Origin: Candidatus Leptovillus affinis
GTDB taxonomy: Bacteria; Chloroflexota; Anaerolineae; Promineifilales; Promineifilaceae
DNA: 64,000 nt
Assembly (NCBI GenBank): GCA_016705235.1
Contig: JADIYP010000007.1
Location: 465,937 to 529,936 of the forward strand
Direction: 5' to 3'
A program made the translations under genes and the position numbers. Positions 36,540 through 44,304 of this stretch are shown piece after piece (the first letter of the stretch is position 1; each line of letters begins with the position of its first letter). Below the pieces are notes generated by a model that saw only the letters and a list, made by a program, of their open reading frames with translations, made no database searches and had not been told where the DNA came from.

Positions 36540-38153
36540 ATGAACGAAGTAACGCATCAAAAAAGTTTGCTGCTGGTGGAAGACCAGGAGCAATTTTACG
36601 CTCCGATTTCGCGGTGGCTGGCAGAAGAGGGCTATCAGGTAACGCTGGCTTCTTCTCTAACCGACGCGCAGACCTGCCTGGAAACAGGACATTATCACCT
36701 GGCCATCGTCGATATTCGCCTCCAGGACGATGATCCGCCGAACCAAGAGGGCATGAAACTGCTAGAGGAAATCGAACGGCGCGGGCTGAATGGGGTGATG
36801 CCTTGCGTGGTCCTGACAGCTTATGCCAATGTGCAGAATATCCTCACGGCGACGCAGGTGCGGCATGTGGCGCGGTTTATTGAGAAGAATCCAGGGTATG
36901 GCGCGGAATTGTTAACGGCCGTGCGCACCCAATTCACCGAAACCATCGGCATCAACTTCGACCTGATCTACGACCTGGACGCCGAGCAACTTATCCCGCA
37001 AATCGCCGCCGACATCAACTGGGAAACGACCCCCAAACCGGCCGCCGCCGTGTTGGTTCCTCAGGTTTACGATCTCTTTGGCCGTCTGTTCGCCAAAGCC
37101 AGGCGGTTATTTGTCGCCAAACTCAAGCCGGGCCTCACCGGCGCGGCCGTCGTCTTTGCGCAACCCACCTGGACCTTTGGCATGGGGCCGGCCTACGTAG
37201 TCAAAATTGGGCGGCGCGAAAAAGCGCGGTTGGAAGGGCAGCGCTACAACGATTTTGTAAAGCCCTACTTACCGCCAGACACAACGACCCAGGTCGATGT
37301 CACTTTCACCCAACATCTAGGCGCGTTGCAATATCGCTTTGCCGAAAGCGATTTTCGTCCGCTCAAAGAGTTCGACGAATTTTATGAGACGCGTTCGGCA
37401 AAGGAAATCATTACCAGCCTGCAAAACTTATTTCAGACCACCGGCCGTTATTGGTACGATCGTCCGGAACGGCGCTTTGCCGATCTGACGCAGTTGTATT
37501 ATGCGGCTTTTCAGTTGGACGAGGCGAAACTACACGGCCGTATCCGCGAAATCATACCCGACTTTACCCCGGAGCAGCCTTTCTTAACCCTGCCGCCAGA
37601 CAACACCCAAATTGACAATCCCATCGCCTGGTTAACTCAGCACCACGGCGAATGCGTCATGGCTGTGTACCACTGCATCACGCACGGCGACCTGACCGGC
37701 CGCAATATCATGGTCAGCGAGCAGGGGCGCTGTTGGCTGATTGATTTTTATCGTACCCATGAAAGCCACATCCTGCGCGATTTTGTCATTCTGGAAACCG
37801 ACATCAAATACCGGCTGCTGCCGGCCATTGATGATGCGACGTTTACCCGGCTGGAACAAACCCTGCTGGCCGCCGCGCCAACCGAAACCGAAGGGGTAAC
37901 GGCCGTTACCCTGCCCCCCACCGTCCACAAAGCCGCCCAAATCTTGCTAGCCCTGCACGCCATCGCCTACGATTTCCTTCGCGGACGCAGCCGCGACCGC
38001 CAGGACACGCGCCAGGAATACCTGATCAGCCTGCTCATGGCGACATTAAACGTCGCCCGCTTGCGCCATATCCCCGCGTCGCGTAAATTACAGGCCATGC
38101 GCTCCGCTTCTTACATCTGCGCCGAACTGGACAAACTGGCCGGGCGAATTTAA
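36540..38153 (+). CDS. Receiver domain fused to APH/TCAD9-like kinase domain
   Basis: About 537 residues from ATG 36540; 36495 and 36525 are alternatives and none has a strong ribosome site. Receiver domain at residues 10-125 (LLLVEDQEQFYAPISRWLAE; phospho-Asp in LAIVDIRL; VVLTAYA). The C-terminal 400 residues carry kinase-fold landmarks: an N-lobe Lys in AYVVKIGRREKARLEGQRYN, catalytic loop HGDLTGRNIMV (near 382) and CWLIDFYRTHESHILRD for the metal Asp. This matches aminoglycoside-phosphotransferase-like domains, and in particular what I recall as ternary-complex-associated domain 9 of NTP-dependent conflict systems. All catalytic residues are present. Inferred: phosphorylation of the receiver by the 1503-residue kinase switches the second kinase on or off. 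Confidence 0.75.
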   Translation: MNEVTHQKSLLLVEDQEQFYAPISRWLAEEGYQVTLASSLTDAQTCLETGHYHLAIVDIRLQDDDPPNQEGMKLLEEIERRGLNGVMPCVVLTAYANVQNILTATQVRHVARFIEKNPGYGAELLTAVRTQFTETIGINFDLIYDLDAEQLIPQIAADINWETTPKPAAAVLVPQVYDLFGRLFAKARRLFVAKLKPGLTGAAVVFAQPTWTFGMGPAYVVKIGRREKARLEGQRYNDFVKPYLPPDTTTQVDVTFTQHLGALQYRFAESDFRPLKEFDEFYETRSAKEIITSLQNLFQTTGRYWYDRPERRFADLTQLYYAAFQLDEAKLHGRIREIIPDFTPEQPFLTLPPDNTQIDNPIAWLTQHHGECVMAVYHCITHGDLTGRNIMVSEQGRCWLIDFYRTHESHILRDFVILETDIKYRLLPAIDDATFTRLEQTLLAAAPTETEGVTAVTLPPTVHKAAQILLALHAIAYDFLRGRSRDRQDTRQEYLISLLMATLNVARLRHIPASRKLQAMRSASYICAELDKLAGRI

Positions 38154-38157
38154 GCAT

Positions 38158-38217
38158 AGACCCTAAGGGTTTGATAGCCAAAAGCCCCGACTTCCCAAGT
38201 ACAAACCCTTAGGGTCT
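38158..38217. repeat. 60-bp palindromic repeat
   Basis: AGACCCTAAGGGTTTGATAG ... CAAACCCTTAGGGTCT followed by TTT. It lies 5 bp after the receiver-kinase stop and is a plausible terminator with a short T-run, which would separate that gene from the STAND regulator. Confidence 0.8.
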
Positions 38218-38243
38218 TTTCAATAGCAGTGAGACAAACCCAT

Positions 38244-39605
38244 ATGCACAACAGCTCTACGCAATCAGCCAGCTTCCGCCTGGCAGAATCTAAACAATTG
38301 TTTGATTGTATCCGCGCTGGCGAATCGGCGTCGGTTGTGGGCGTCAGCGGCGCGGGCAAATCCAACCTGTTCAACCACCTGTGCGACGCCCAAACCCAGG
38401 CCGCCTACCTGGGCGACGACGCCAACCGCATGATCATCGTGCGCGTCAATTTCCACTACGCGCCCGATTTTACCGACCGCACCATTTACAGCCTCATCCT
38501 GGAACAATTGGAATTGTTGGATGGCGCTGGGGCGCGCTGGGGGCTAACGCCGGAGGTTTTTGCGGCCATCGGCGAACAGCACGAGCGGTTGCTGGCGGCT
38601 GGCAGCGATTCTTTGCAGGTGCAGCGTCATTTTAAGCTGGCGTTACGGCCGTTCCTCTCCCCGCCCGCCCAACGCCACCTCATCCTCCTGCTGGACCAGT
38701 TCGATGATGTGTGCCGCGAAGCCGAGCCGCGCATTTTTATGAATTTGCGCGGTCTGCGCGAGGCGTACAAAGGCCGGCTCTCTTACGTAACCTTCACCCG
38801 CGATTTGCTGCCCGATCTGGCCGAGATGGACCTGGCCCGCGAAGAATTTTATGAGCTGATGGCGCTGAACGTAATTGGATTACGGCCGTATACCCCCACC
38901 GATGCCCACTCCTTACTCCAACGCATTGCCGGCCGCTATGGCCTGCCGGTGGACGAAGCCACAGCCAACTGCCTGATCCGGCTGTCGGGCGGCCATGCCG
39001 GGCTGCTGCGCGCCGCCTACCTGGCCGTGGCCCGCCACGAAACCGGCCTGCCTGCCGATGACGAAACGGCCGTATCCGCCCTGTTACAAACCGCCGGCGT
39101 GCCCATGGAATGCGAAAAAGTTTGGCGCGGCCTGAGCCGCCAGGAACGTAAATTATTAGCCGCTTACGCCCACGGTTTTCCTGCGGATGCGGCCAGCGAG
39201 GCGGCCAAACGGCCGTTACAAATCAAAGGCATCCTCACAGCGGACGATCCGCTGACTATTTTTGCGCCCCTGTTCGCCCGCTATGCCCAAAACCAGGAGG
39301 CGGAATGGGAACGGCCGTTTTACCTGGACGAATCCGCGCGGCAAGTCTGGTTGATGAACAATCACAAGGCCACCCTCAGCGCCATCGAGTTTCGCCTGCT
39401 CCAGGCGCTCTACCACCAACCTGGCGAAATCCTGAGCAACAGCGAGCTGATTGCCGCGGGGTGGCCCCATGTTCAGGCAGGCGTGTCCGACGTAGCCCTG
39501 CACGCCCGCATCGCCGGACTGCGCAAAAAGATTGAAGCCGATCCGCAAAACCCCCGTTTTCTGGAAAACCTGCACGGCCACGGCTACAAATTAAACCTGG
39601 CCTGA
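38244..39605 (+). CDS. STAND ATPase with C-terminal OmpR-type winged helix
   Basis: 453 residues from ATG 38244 (38229 possible). Walker A GVSGAGKSNLFNHL (near residue 35), Walker B HLILLLDQFDDV, helical mid-section (LIRLSGGHAGLLRAAYLAVA). Residues about 360-450 are a Trans_reg_C winged helix (ILSNSELIAAGWPHV; HARIAGLRKKIEADP; FLENLHGHGYKLNLA), so this is probably an ATP-gated transcription factor. It ends a co-directional series with the peptidase, STAND ATPase, GAF kinase and receiver-kinase genes and could control them; no operator was identified. Confidence 0.85.
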   Translation: MHNSSTQSASFRLAESKQLFDCIRAGESASVVGVSGAGKSNLFNHLCDAQTQAAYLGDDANRMIIVRVNFHYAPDFTDRTIYSLILEQLELLDGAGARWGLTPEVFAAIGEQHERLLAAGSDSLQVQRHFKLALRPFLSPPAQRHLILLLDQFDDVCREAEPRIFMNLRGLREAYKGRLSYVTFTRDLLPDLAEMDLAREEFYELMALNVIGLRPYTPTDAHSLLQRIAGRYGLPVDEATANCLIRLSGGHAGLLRAAYLAVARHETGLPADDETAVSALLQTAGVPMECEKVWRGLSRQERKLLAAYAHGFPADAASEAAKRPLQIKGILTADDPLTIFAPLFARYAQNQEAEWERPFYLDESARQVWLMNNHKATLSAIEFRLLQALYHQPGEILSNSELIAAGWPHVQAGVSDVALHARIAGLRKKIEADPQNPRFLENLHGHGYKLNLA

Positions 39606-39870
39606 GCGCCGCGAATCTGGGAAATACGCGGTAAGGATACCGCGGCTACGAGACTACAGATTCGTTCTCACCACTCTTGGCCGCTACGGCCGTTAACCAT
39701 CAGACTCGTCAGACATACAGCAAAACCGTTAGCAAATTGTCGCGTTACTGCCAACCGGCTGCCATGTTCCTCTGCCTCGTCTCCGTCTAAGATAGAAGCA
39801 ATGGTAAAACGTTCGGTTATCAGATTGCTTCCACCATCAGGGTGCAACAATCTGGCCAAGAGGAGGCAAC
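39606..39870. other. Intergenic region with fragment of family-B repeat
   Basis: TACGCGGTAAGGATACCGCGGCTACGAG (39623-39651) is one hairpin of the family-B element without its ends. The rest contains one ACGGCCGT and no recognised gene. Confidence 0.5.
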
Positions 39871-39972
39871 ATGATCCAGATAGAATTCTCAACCATCATC
39901 ATCATCGCCTTGATCGCTCTCATTATTGGCATGGGCATCGGAATCTCGCTCACCAGACCGACTATCCGTTAA
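39871..39972 (+). CDS. 33-residue single-pass membrane peptide
   Basis: Too short for usual gene calling but well supported: a perfect AGGAGG at 39861-39866, 4 nt, then ATG; the ORF encodes MIQIEFSTIIIIALIALIIG, then MGIGISLTRPTIR and a stop. One strongly hydrophobic helix and a short basic tail, so an inner-membrane peptide with the tail inside. 53 bp later comes an SPFH/band-7 membrane protein, separated by a 12-bp-stem hairpin. A small subunit or regulator of the SPFH protein, or a type I toxin-like peptide, are both possible. Confidence 0.6.
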   Translation: MIQIEFSTIIIIALIALIIGMGIGISLTRPTIR

Positions 39973-39981
39973 CGTAAACCG

Positions 39982-40009
39982 GGGCAGCGTACCAAAAGGT
40001 ACGCTGCCC
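39982..40009 (+). promoter_or_regulatory. Perfect 12-bp-stem hairpin before the SPFH gene
   Basis: GGGCAGCGTACC-AAAA-GGTACGCTGCCC, ending 3 bp before the GGAG ribosome site of the next gene. No U-tract, so it is more likely an mRNA processing, stability or attenuation element than a simple terminator. Confidence 0.65.
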
Positions 40010-40024
40010 TATGGAGAAAGAATC

Positions 40025-40963
40025 ATGAACACGTTTCGCATGATCGCCGCTCTCACATTTGGATTTTGCGCTTTGGCCGCAGCTCTGACGGGAAATTGGG
40101 TTATATTTGCACTGCTTGTAATGGTCGCTGTGATGGTTTTTGGCCCTTGGTTCGTCGATAAATACCTGTGGGTGCGTATTCCGGCCATGAGTACTGGGCT
40201 GGTATACAACGTAGAGACAAAAGCCTTCAGCCGCTTCTTACTGCCCGGACGCCATTGGTTACGGCCGTTAGAACACGTCAAAAAGGTTGCCGCCATCGCC
40301 CCCAGCTTTGTCAATGGCGAATGTGGGCGCGCCCAGACCGATGGCGGCGTCGCCGTCGCCGTCAAATGGTCGCTAACCTACTGTCTCAACCCAACGGCCG
40401 TTGACCAGGACCTGCGCCCCAACGTCGCCAACATGCTGCTCAAAAGCATCGAACCCTTGCTGCACAACCACGTAAACAACTGCGTCACCTACCTGTTCGA
40501 TCAACACACCGTAACCACCGTTTGCGACCATGGCGCGCGGCAGCGGCTGGAACGCGAACTGCGCGACCTGGTAGCGGAGCGCCTGGCTCCCTTCGGCGTA
40601 CAAACGTACCGGGTCATGCTCAAAAGCATCGTCCTGCCCACCGAGGTAATGGCGGCGGTGGAAGCGGCGCACAAACAAGAAATGCTGGCCCACAGCGAAG
40701 CGCGCGCGCTGGAACGGCTGCAGCAAGCCGTCAGCAAATTCTCCGACAGCGACATGGAACGGCTGCTGCAACTGCGCCAACTGCAAGAACTCGGCCAGCA
40801 TGGGGTTGCGCTGCATGTGCCCGGCTATGCCGTCATGAGCGCGCAGCCGCAGCCGGCCGTCAGCCATTGGCAGTCTGGCTCTGTGCGCCGGGCGAACGGC
40901 CACTTTTACAAACCATTGCCTTCGGATCAAGCGCCGGACCCCTTGACCCAGGCAAACAACTAA
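40025..40963 (+). CDS. SPFH/band-7 domain membrane protein
   Basis: 312 residues. Two hydrophobic stretches near the N-terminus (IAALTFGFCALAAALTG and WVIFALLVMVAVMVFGPWFV), then an SPFH core (VRIPAMSTGLVYNVETKAFS; VAVKWSLTYCLNP; LVAERLAPFGVQTYRVMLKS; LPTEVMAAVEAAHKQEMLAH) and a helical tail. The family scaffolds membrane microdomains and protease or channel complexes. ATG 40025 with GGAG upstream; an earlier in-frame ATG at 39926 lies inside the small peptide gene. No NfeD-like partner is next to it. Confidence 0.82.
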   Translation: MNTFRMIAALTFGFCALAAALTGNWVIFALLVMVAVMVFGPWFVDKYLWVRIPAMSTGLVYNVETKAFSRFLLPGRHWLRPLEHVKKVAAIAPSFVNGECGRAQTDGGVAVAVKWSLTYCLNPTAVDQDLRPNVANMLLKSIEPLLHNHVNNCVTYLFDQHTVTTVCDHGARQRLERELRDLVAERLAPFGVQTYRVMLKSIVLPTEVMAAVEAAHKQEMLAHSEARALERLQQAVSKFSDSDMERLLQLRQLQELGQHGVALHVPGYAVMSAQPQPAVSHWQSGSVRRANGHFYKPLPSDQAPDPLTQANN

Positions 40964-41009
40964 CCTGTTAGTCGCCTATCAGGTGTTCCTCAAGTTCCTC
41001 TCTCGGCAG

Positions 41010-41037
41010 CGGCCGTTTCTCAGGCGAGAAACGGCCG
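41010..41037. terminator. ACGGCCGT-type hairpin after the SPFH gene
   Basis: CGGCCGTTTCTC-AGGC-GAGAAACGGCCG, a perfect 12-bp stem followed by TTTGCCGTTT. 47 bp after the SPFH stop. Good shape for an intrinsic terminator apart from the interrupted T-tract. Confidence 0.6.
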
Positions 41038-41106
41038 TTTGCCGTTTAATCTCTCGCCATCTGGCTGTGGGCTGACATGGGAATGCCGGAGTAGGGGGAA
41101 CGGCCG

Positions 41107-41815
41107 TTGCCCACCTGCGCCTCTGGTGCGACGACGACTACCGTTTCTTGCGCCGCTACTACGAAACGATGACCCCACCTACGAATTAACCCCCGACGCC
41201 GAACGGGCCATCGCCTGGGTGGAAGAGCTGCAAAAGAGCGATTTCGTCGGCACGGAGTCCCGCTTTTTGCGCATCTTCGACCTGCTGCAAGAGATTGTAA
41301 CTTACGGCACCGAAGACGTTGCGGCACGGCTGGCACAGTTGGAAAAAGAAAAAGCGGTGCTTCAGGCACAAATTGATGCCCTCAAAACCACCGGTCAGAT
41401 TGAACACTATTCACAGGCGCAGATTAAGGAACGCTTTTTTGAAGCCAACGACGTAGCCCGCCACCTGCTGGCCGACTTCCGTGAAGTGGAGGAGAACTTT
41501 CGCGCCATCGTCCGCCAGGTCAGGAATTCTCAATTAGGCTTTGGTTGGGTTGGTCGCGCGGGCGGGCGTCAACCCCGGTTCCTAAAGAACCAATTTAACT
41601 AGAAATATGTCATGCTGAGGTCCTCCGAAGCATCCCGTTCAGCCCTAATGACCAATACATGGGGATTCTTCGCTCCGCAGACTCCGCTCAGAATGACAAT
41701 TCAGCCTAAATTGCAAAGAAATTGCCCTGTTCGCACGAATGCCTGATCTAAATTGAGAATTGCTGCCGCCAGGTGCAGGCCATCGACACAGGCAGTCAAA
41801 ATACAGGGTCAGTCT
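41107..41815 (+). pseudogene. Relic of DUF3375 (Wadjet JetA-like) gene, split by a MITE
   Basis: The frame from about 41177 reads DDPTYELTPDAERAIAWVEE, then QKSDFVGTESRFLRIFDLLQ and FFEANDVARHLLADFREVEE-NFRAIVRQV, the pattern of DUF3375 proteins, the JetA subunit of type I Wadjet anti-plasmid systems. Upstream, CDDDYRFLRRYYE lies in another frame, showing a frameshift near 41165. At 41520 a MITE-like element with a 9-bp target duplication interrupts the gene, and a short degenerate continuation follows to about 41815. Only about 150 of roughly 480 expected residues remain and JetB, C and D are absent, so it is non-functional. Confidence 0.75.
41521..41765. mobile_element. MITE-like element, family A (245 bp), 9-bp target duplication
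   Basis: Left end CAGGAATTCTCAATTA, right end TAAATTGAGAATTGCTG. Flanked by perfect CCGCCAGGT repeats (41512-41520, 41766-41774). The core carries TGTCATGCTGAG ... CTCAGAATGACA. Compared with the copies at 44096 and 54702 it has an additional segment near the left end (about 41537-41600). No transposase coding capacity. Confidence 0.92.
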
Positions 41816-42405
41816 TCCGGCGAAACGGCCGTAAACCGCGCCCGAAAATCCCCAGCATCATCCACATCCGGCAGCGCCGTAACCGCCTCCAGACACCGTT
41901 GCAACCAATCCACATACGCCCGCTCCAGCGCCAGCCCAAAATCCAGCGTCAGGTGCTGCAAACCCAGCCAGCGATCATCCGGGCGCGAGGCCAGCGGCGG
42001 AATAGGAATTTGCTCAAAAGCCGCCTGCCGCGCCTGATGCACAGCCAACTGCTCGCCCACCACCCGCAGCAACTCCACGCGCGGCACCTCCTGCCCAAAA
42101 AACAACTGCACCAACAGTGGATCGCGCAATATCGGCACAGCCTGGTCCGATGTCAACCAGGCCATCAGCGCCTGCTGCCCACCGTCCGTAATGGCATAAA
42201 TTTTACGGTCCGGGCGGTCGTCTTGTGCTTCAACCGTCACAGACACCCAGCCACTGTCGGCCAACTGGCTCAGTGTGCGATAAATCTGGCTCTGGTCGGC
42301 CGGCCAAAAGTGGCGCACAGTGGCATCAAAAGCCTGGTGCTTCAAATCGTAGCCCGTCATCGGCGCCACATTGAGCAATCCAAGAATGGCATATTTTAAC
42401 GACAT
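41809..42405 (-). CDS. PadR-family transcriptional regulator
   Basis: 198 residues. N-terminal winged helix typical of PadR (LKYAILGLLNVAPMTGYDLK; QIYRTLSQLADSGWVSV; RKIYAITDGGQQAL) and a C-terminal helical dimerisation domain. Normally a ligand-responsive repressor of neighbouring genes. It is the third gene of an operon with the polyferredoxin and DUF998 genes (3 bp and an overlap apart), whose upstream region carries AT-rich palindromes suited to PadR binding. Autoregulation is therefore likely. Confidence 0.9.
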   Translation of the reverse strand: MSLKYAILGLLNVAPMTGYDLKHQAFDATVRHFWPADQSQIYRTLSQLADSGWVSVTVEAQDDRPDRKIYAITDGGQQALMAWLTSDQAVPILRDPLLVQLFFGQEVPRVELLRVVGEQLAVHQARQAAFEQIPIPPLASRPDDRWLGLQHLTLDFGLALERAYVDWLQRCLEAVTALPDVDDAGDFRARFTAVSPED

Positions 42406-42408
42406 AGT

Positions 42409-42984
42409 TTAATCCTTTGCCCTGAGAAGTTCAGAAGCATACCATACATAGGCGGTAGCAAACATTATCCGCTGCGACAGGCCAGCCCAGTTTGGCAAAG
42501 CCATCATTCCCAACGGAATGATGACAGAAACCGCGACGGCGACAACATCCAACAGGCGTCCCGGCCACTGCCCGCTCTGCTGCCGCTGCCAGAAGCGCAC
42601 GCCGATGCCAGCCGCAAAGGCAAAGCCCATTGCGGATGCAGTGAAGGAGTGCAGCGCATCTTCGAGGGGGTCGAAGGGCAGGCTGGGCAGCCAGGGGCGG
42701 GTGGAAAAAACGGCCGTTGCCACCATCATCAGCCCAAAAAACCCATGCAGCCAGCGTGCCCCCTGGTGCCAACCGGGCAGCAAATTCGCAGACAGCCACA
42801 GCACTGTCAGGCCAAAAACCAGAAACCCCAGCCGCGCCAGCCACGCGCCGCGAACTCCCTGCGCCGCCGATTCGCTGGTTGTATGCTGCAACCAGGAATA
42901 GCTTTCGGGCATATTCAACGGGGCTAGCACCAAAGCCATCGCCGAAAGAACCAGCAAACCAACCCCCCATTTTCTATTGTGCAT
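42409..42984 (-). CDS. DUF998-like integral membrane protein
   Basis: 191 residues from ATG 42984, overlapping the end of the polyferredoxin gene by 11 bp; the longer reading upstream would lie within that gene. Six hydrophobic segments: GVGLLVLSAMALVLAPL, LGFLVFGLTVLWLSANLL, LHGFFGLMMVATAVF, FTASAMGFAFAAGIGV, DVVAVAVSVIIPLGMMAL and a last one near IMFATAYVWYA. This matches DUF998-type proteins of unknown function. Polar residues are sparse, so no activity is proposed. Confidence 0.7.
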   Translation of the reverse strand: MHNRKWGVGLLVLSAMALVLAPLNMPESYSWLQHTTSESAAQGVRGAWLARLGFLVFGLTVLWLSANLLPGWHQGARWLHGFFGLMMVATAVFSTRPWLPSLPFDPLEDALHSFTASAMGFAFAAGIGVRFWQRQQSGQWPGRLLDVVAVAVSVIIPLGMMALPNWAGLSQRIMFATAYVWYASELLRAKD

Positions 42985-43975
42985 GTTGGGTTCCACCAGA
43001 AATGTTGGGTTGATAAACGGCCGTCTCTCCATTCGTTCGCAGCCGCAGCAATTCCCGCCCGCCCATGTCAAACCCATACGATAATTTCAAAGCATCATGA
43101 GCACAAACCGTCACACAGGTTTGGCACAATGTGCATTCGGTAGAAAGCACCCGCTGCCCGGCATGAACATAATCGGGAATCTGAATATCCATCGGACACA
43201 TTTTGACGCAGGCATGGCAATCATTGCACTGCGAATCATCCGTGCCAATTTTCAGCAGCGAGAAGCGGCTGGTAAGCTTTAATGGCACGGCCACCGGGCA
43301 AAGATATTTGCAAAAGGCGCGGTTGTCTTTAAGGCCAACGGCCAGGCCAATGCCCACAACATAATAAAAGATGTTGCCAATCAAAAACCAGACAACGGCC
43401 GTTGCTGAATTCGTGCCCACCTGCACCCCAAACACCCGCCACAAAACCACAACAACCACAGCACTCAACACAATATGCCCATAGCGCAGCCACCCCCACT
43501 TACCCGGCAAACGCCCCGACGGCTGCTTATAAGGCAGCAAGTCAAACACCATCACCGACCAGCAGGCCCACCCGCACCACAATCGGCCAAACAGCAGCGG
43601 CCCCACAATTTTTGCCACAAAATAGTGCCACACCGCCGCATAAAACGTGCCATTAATCAAACTCCACCAGACCCCCTCCACCTGAATATTCTCCTGGCTA
43701 ATAACACCAATGAAGAAAAACAGATACAGACCGATCAGCAGCAGCGATACGCGCCGACCCAGCGGCTTTTGCCGCCTGGGCAGCAGCGCATACAGGCCCA
43801 GACCAATGCCCAGCGCCGTTCCCAAATACCCAAAATTAACCAGCGCAAAAATCTGGCCGCCGCTAACCCCATACAACACCACAGCCAATGCCCAAAAAGT
43901 TACGGCCGTCACCCCTGGCACAATCATCCTTTTCCAGGTAAAGCGCCGATCAATCGCAAACCGTATGCGTTTCAT
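42974..43975 (-). CDS. NapH/polyferredoxin-like 4Fe-4S membrane protein
   Basis: 333 residues from ATG 43975 (GAGGA 8 nt upstream). About six membrane segments, then a C-terminal cytoplasmic ferredoxin domain with two clusters: CNDCHACVKMCP and CTLCQTCVTVC, preceded by CKYLCPVAVP, the conserved NapH/NosR-type motif in the membrane part. Expected to move electrons between the membrane quinone pool or a cytoplasmic donor and a redox partner that is not encoded nearby. First gene of the operon with DUF998 and PadR genes, so expression is probably PadR-controlled. Confidence 0.87.
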   Translation of the reverse strand: MKRIRFAIDRRFTWKRMIVPGVTAVTFWALAVVLYGVSGGQIFALVNFGYLGTALGIGLGLYALLPRRQKPLGRRVSLLLIGLYLFFFIGVISQENIQVEGVWWSLINGTFYAAVWHYFVAKIVGPLLFGRLWCGWACWSVMVFDLLPYKQPSGRLPGKWGWLRYGHIVLSAVVVVVLWRVFGVQVGTNSATAVVWFLIGNIFYYVVGIGLAVGLKDNRAFCKYLCPVAVPLKLTSRFSLLKIGTDDSQCNDCHACVKMCPMDIQIPDYVHAGQRVLSTECTLCQTCVTVCAHDALKLSYGFDMGGRELLRLRTNGETAVYQPNISGGTQHAQ

Positions 43976-43998
43976 GCTGTTCCTCACTTTTATATAAG

Positions 43999-44061
43999 AA
44001 TTGTCCCATATGACATATATATGATAAATCATATATCAGACAATTCATATATAAAATTGTC
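43999..44061 (-). promoter_or_regulatory. AT-rich palindromic operator region upstream of the polyferredoxin operon
   Basis: Three symmetric elements: AATTGTC (43999-44005) against GACAATT (44039-44045); the perfect 20-bp palindrome ATATATGATAAATCATATAT (44017-44036); and GACAATT-N9-AATTGTC (44039-44061). Located 24-86 bp upstream of the operon start on an otherwise GC-rich background. Likely the binding region for the operon's own PadR protein. Confidence 0.55.
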
Positions 44062-44095
44062 ACCTAATTGGGGTGATGGTTGTCATCAATACTTT

Positions 44096-44295
44096 CAGCA
44101 ATTCTCAATTTAACCAGAAATGTGTCATGCTGAGAGCCTGTGCTGAGGCCGCCGAAGCATCCTCCGAAGCATCTCCTTCTTGTGGTGGAGCGGGATGCTT
44201 CGCTCCGAAGACTCCGCTCAGCATGACAGTTCAGCGTAAATTGCAAAGAAATTACCTTGTTCGCACGAATGCCTAATCTAAATTGAGAATTCCTG
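44096..44295. mobile_element. MITE-like element, family A (200 bp), 9-bp target duplication
   Basis: Ends CAGCAATTCTCAATTTA and TAAATTGAGAATTCCTG. Flanked by perfect CAATACTTT repeats (44087-44095, 44296-44304). Core TGTCATGCTGAG ... CTCAGCATGACA. Sits directly upstream of the polyferredoxin operon's operator region. Confidence 0.93.
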
Positions 44296-44304
44296 CAATA
44301 CTTT

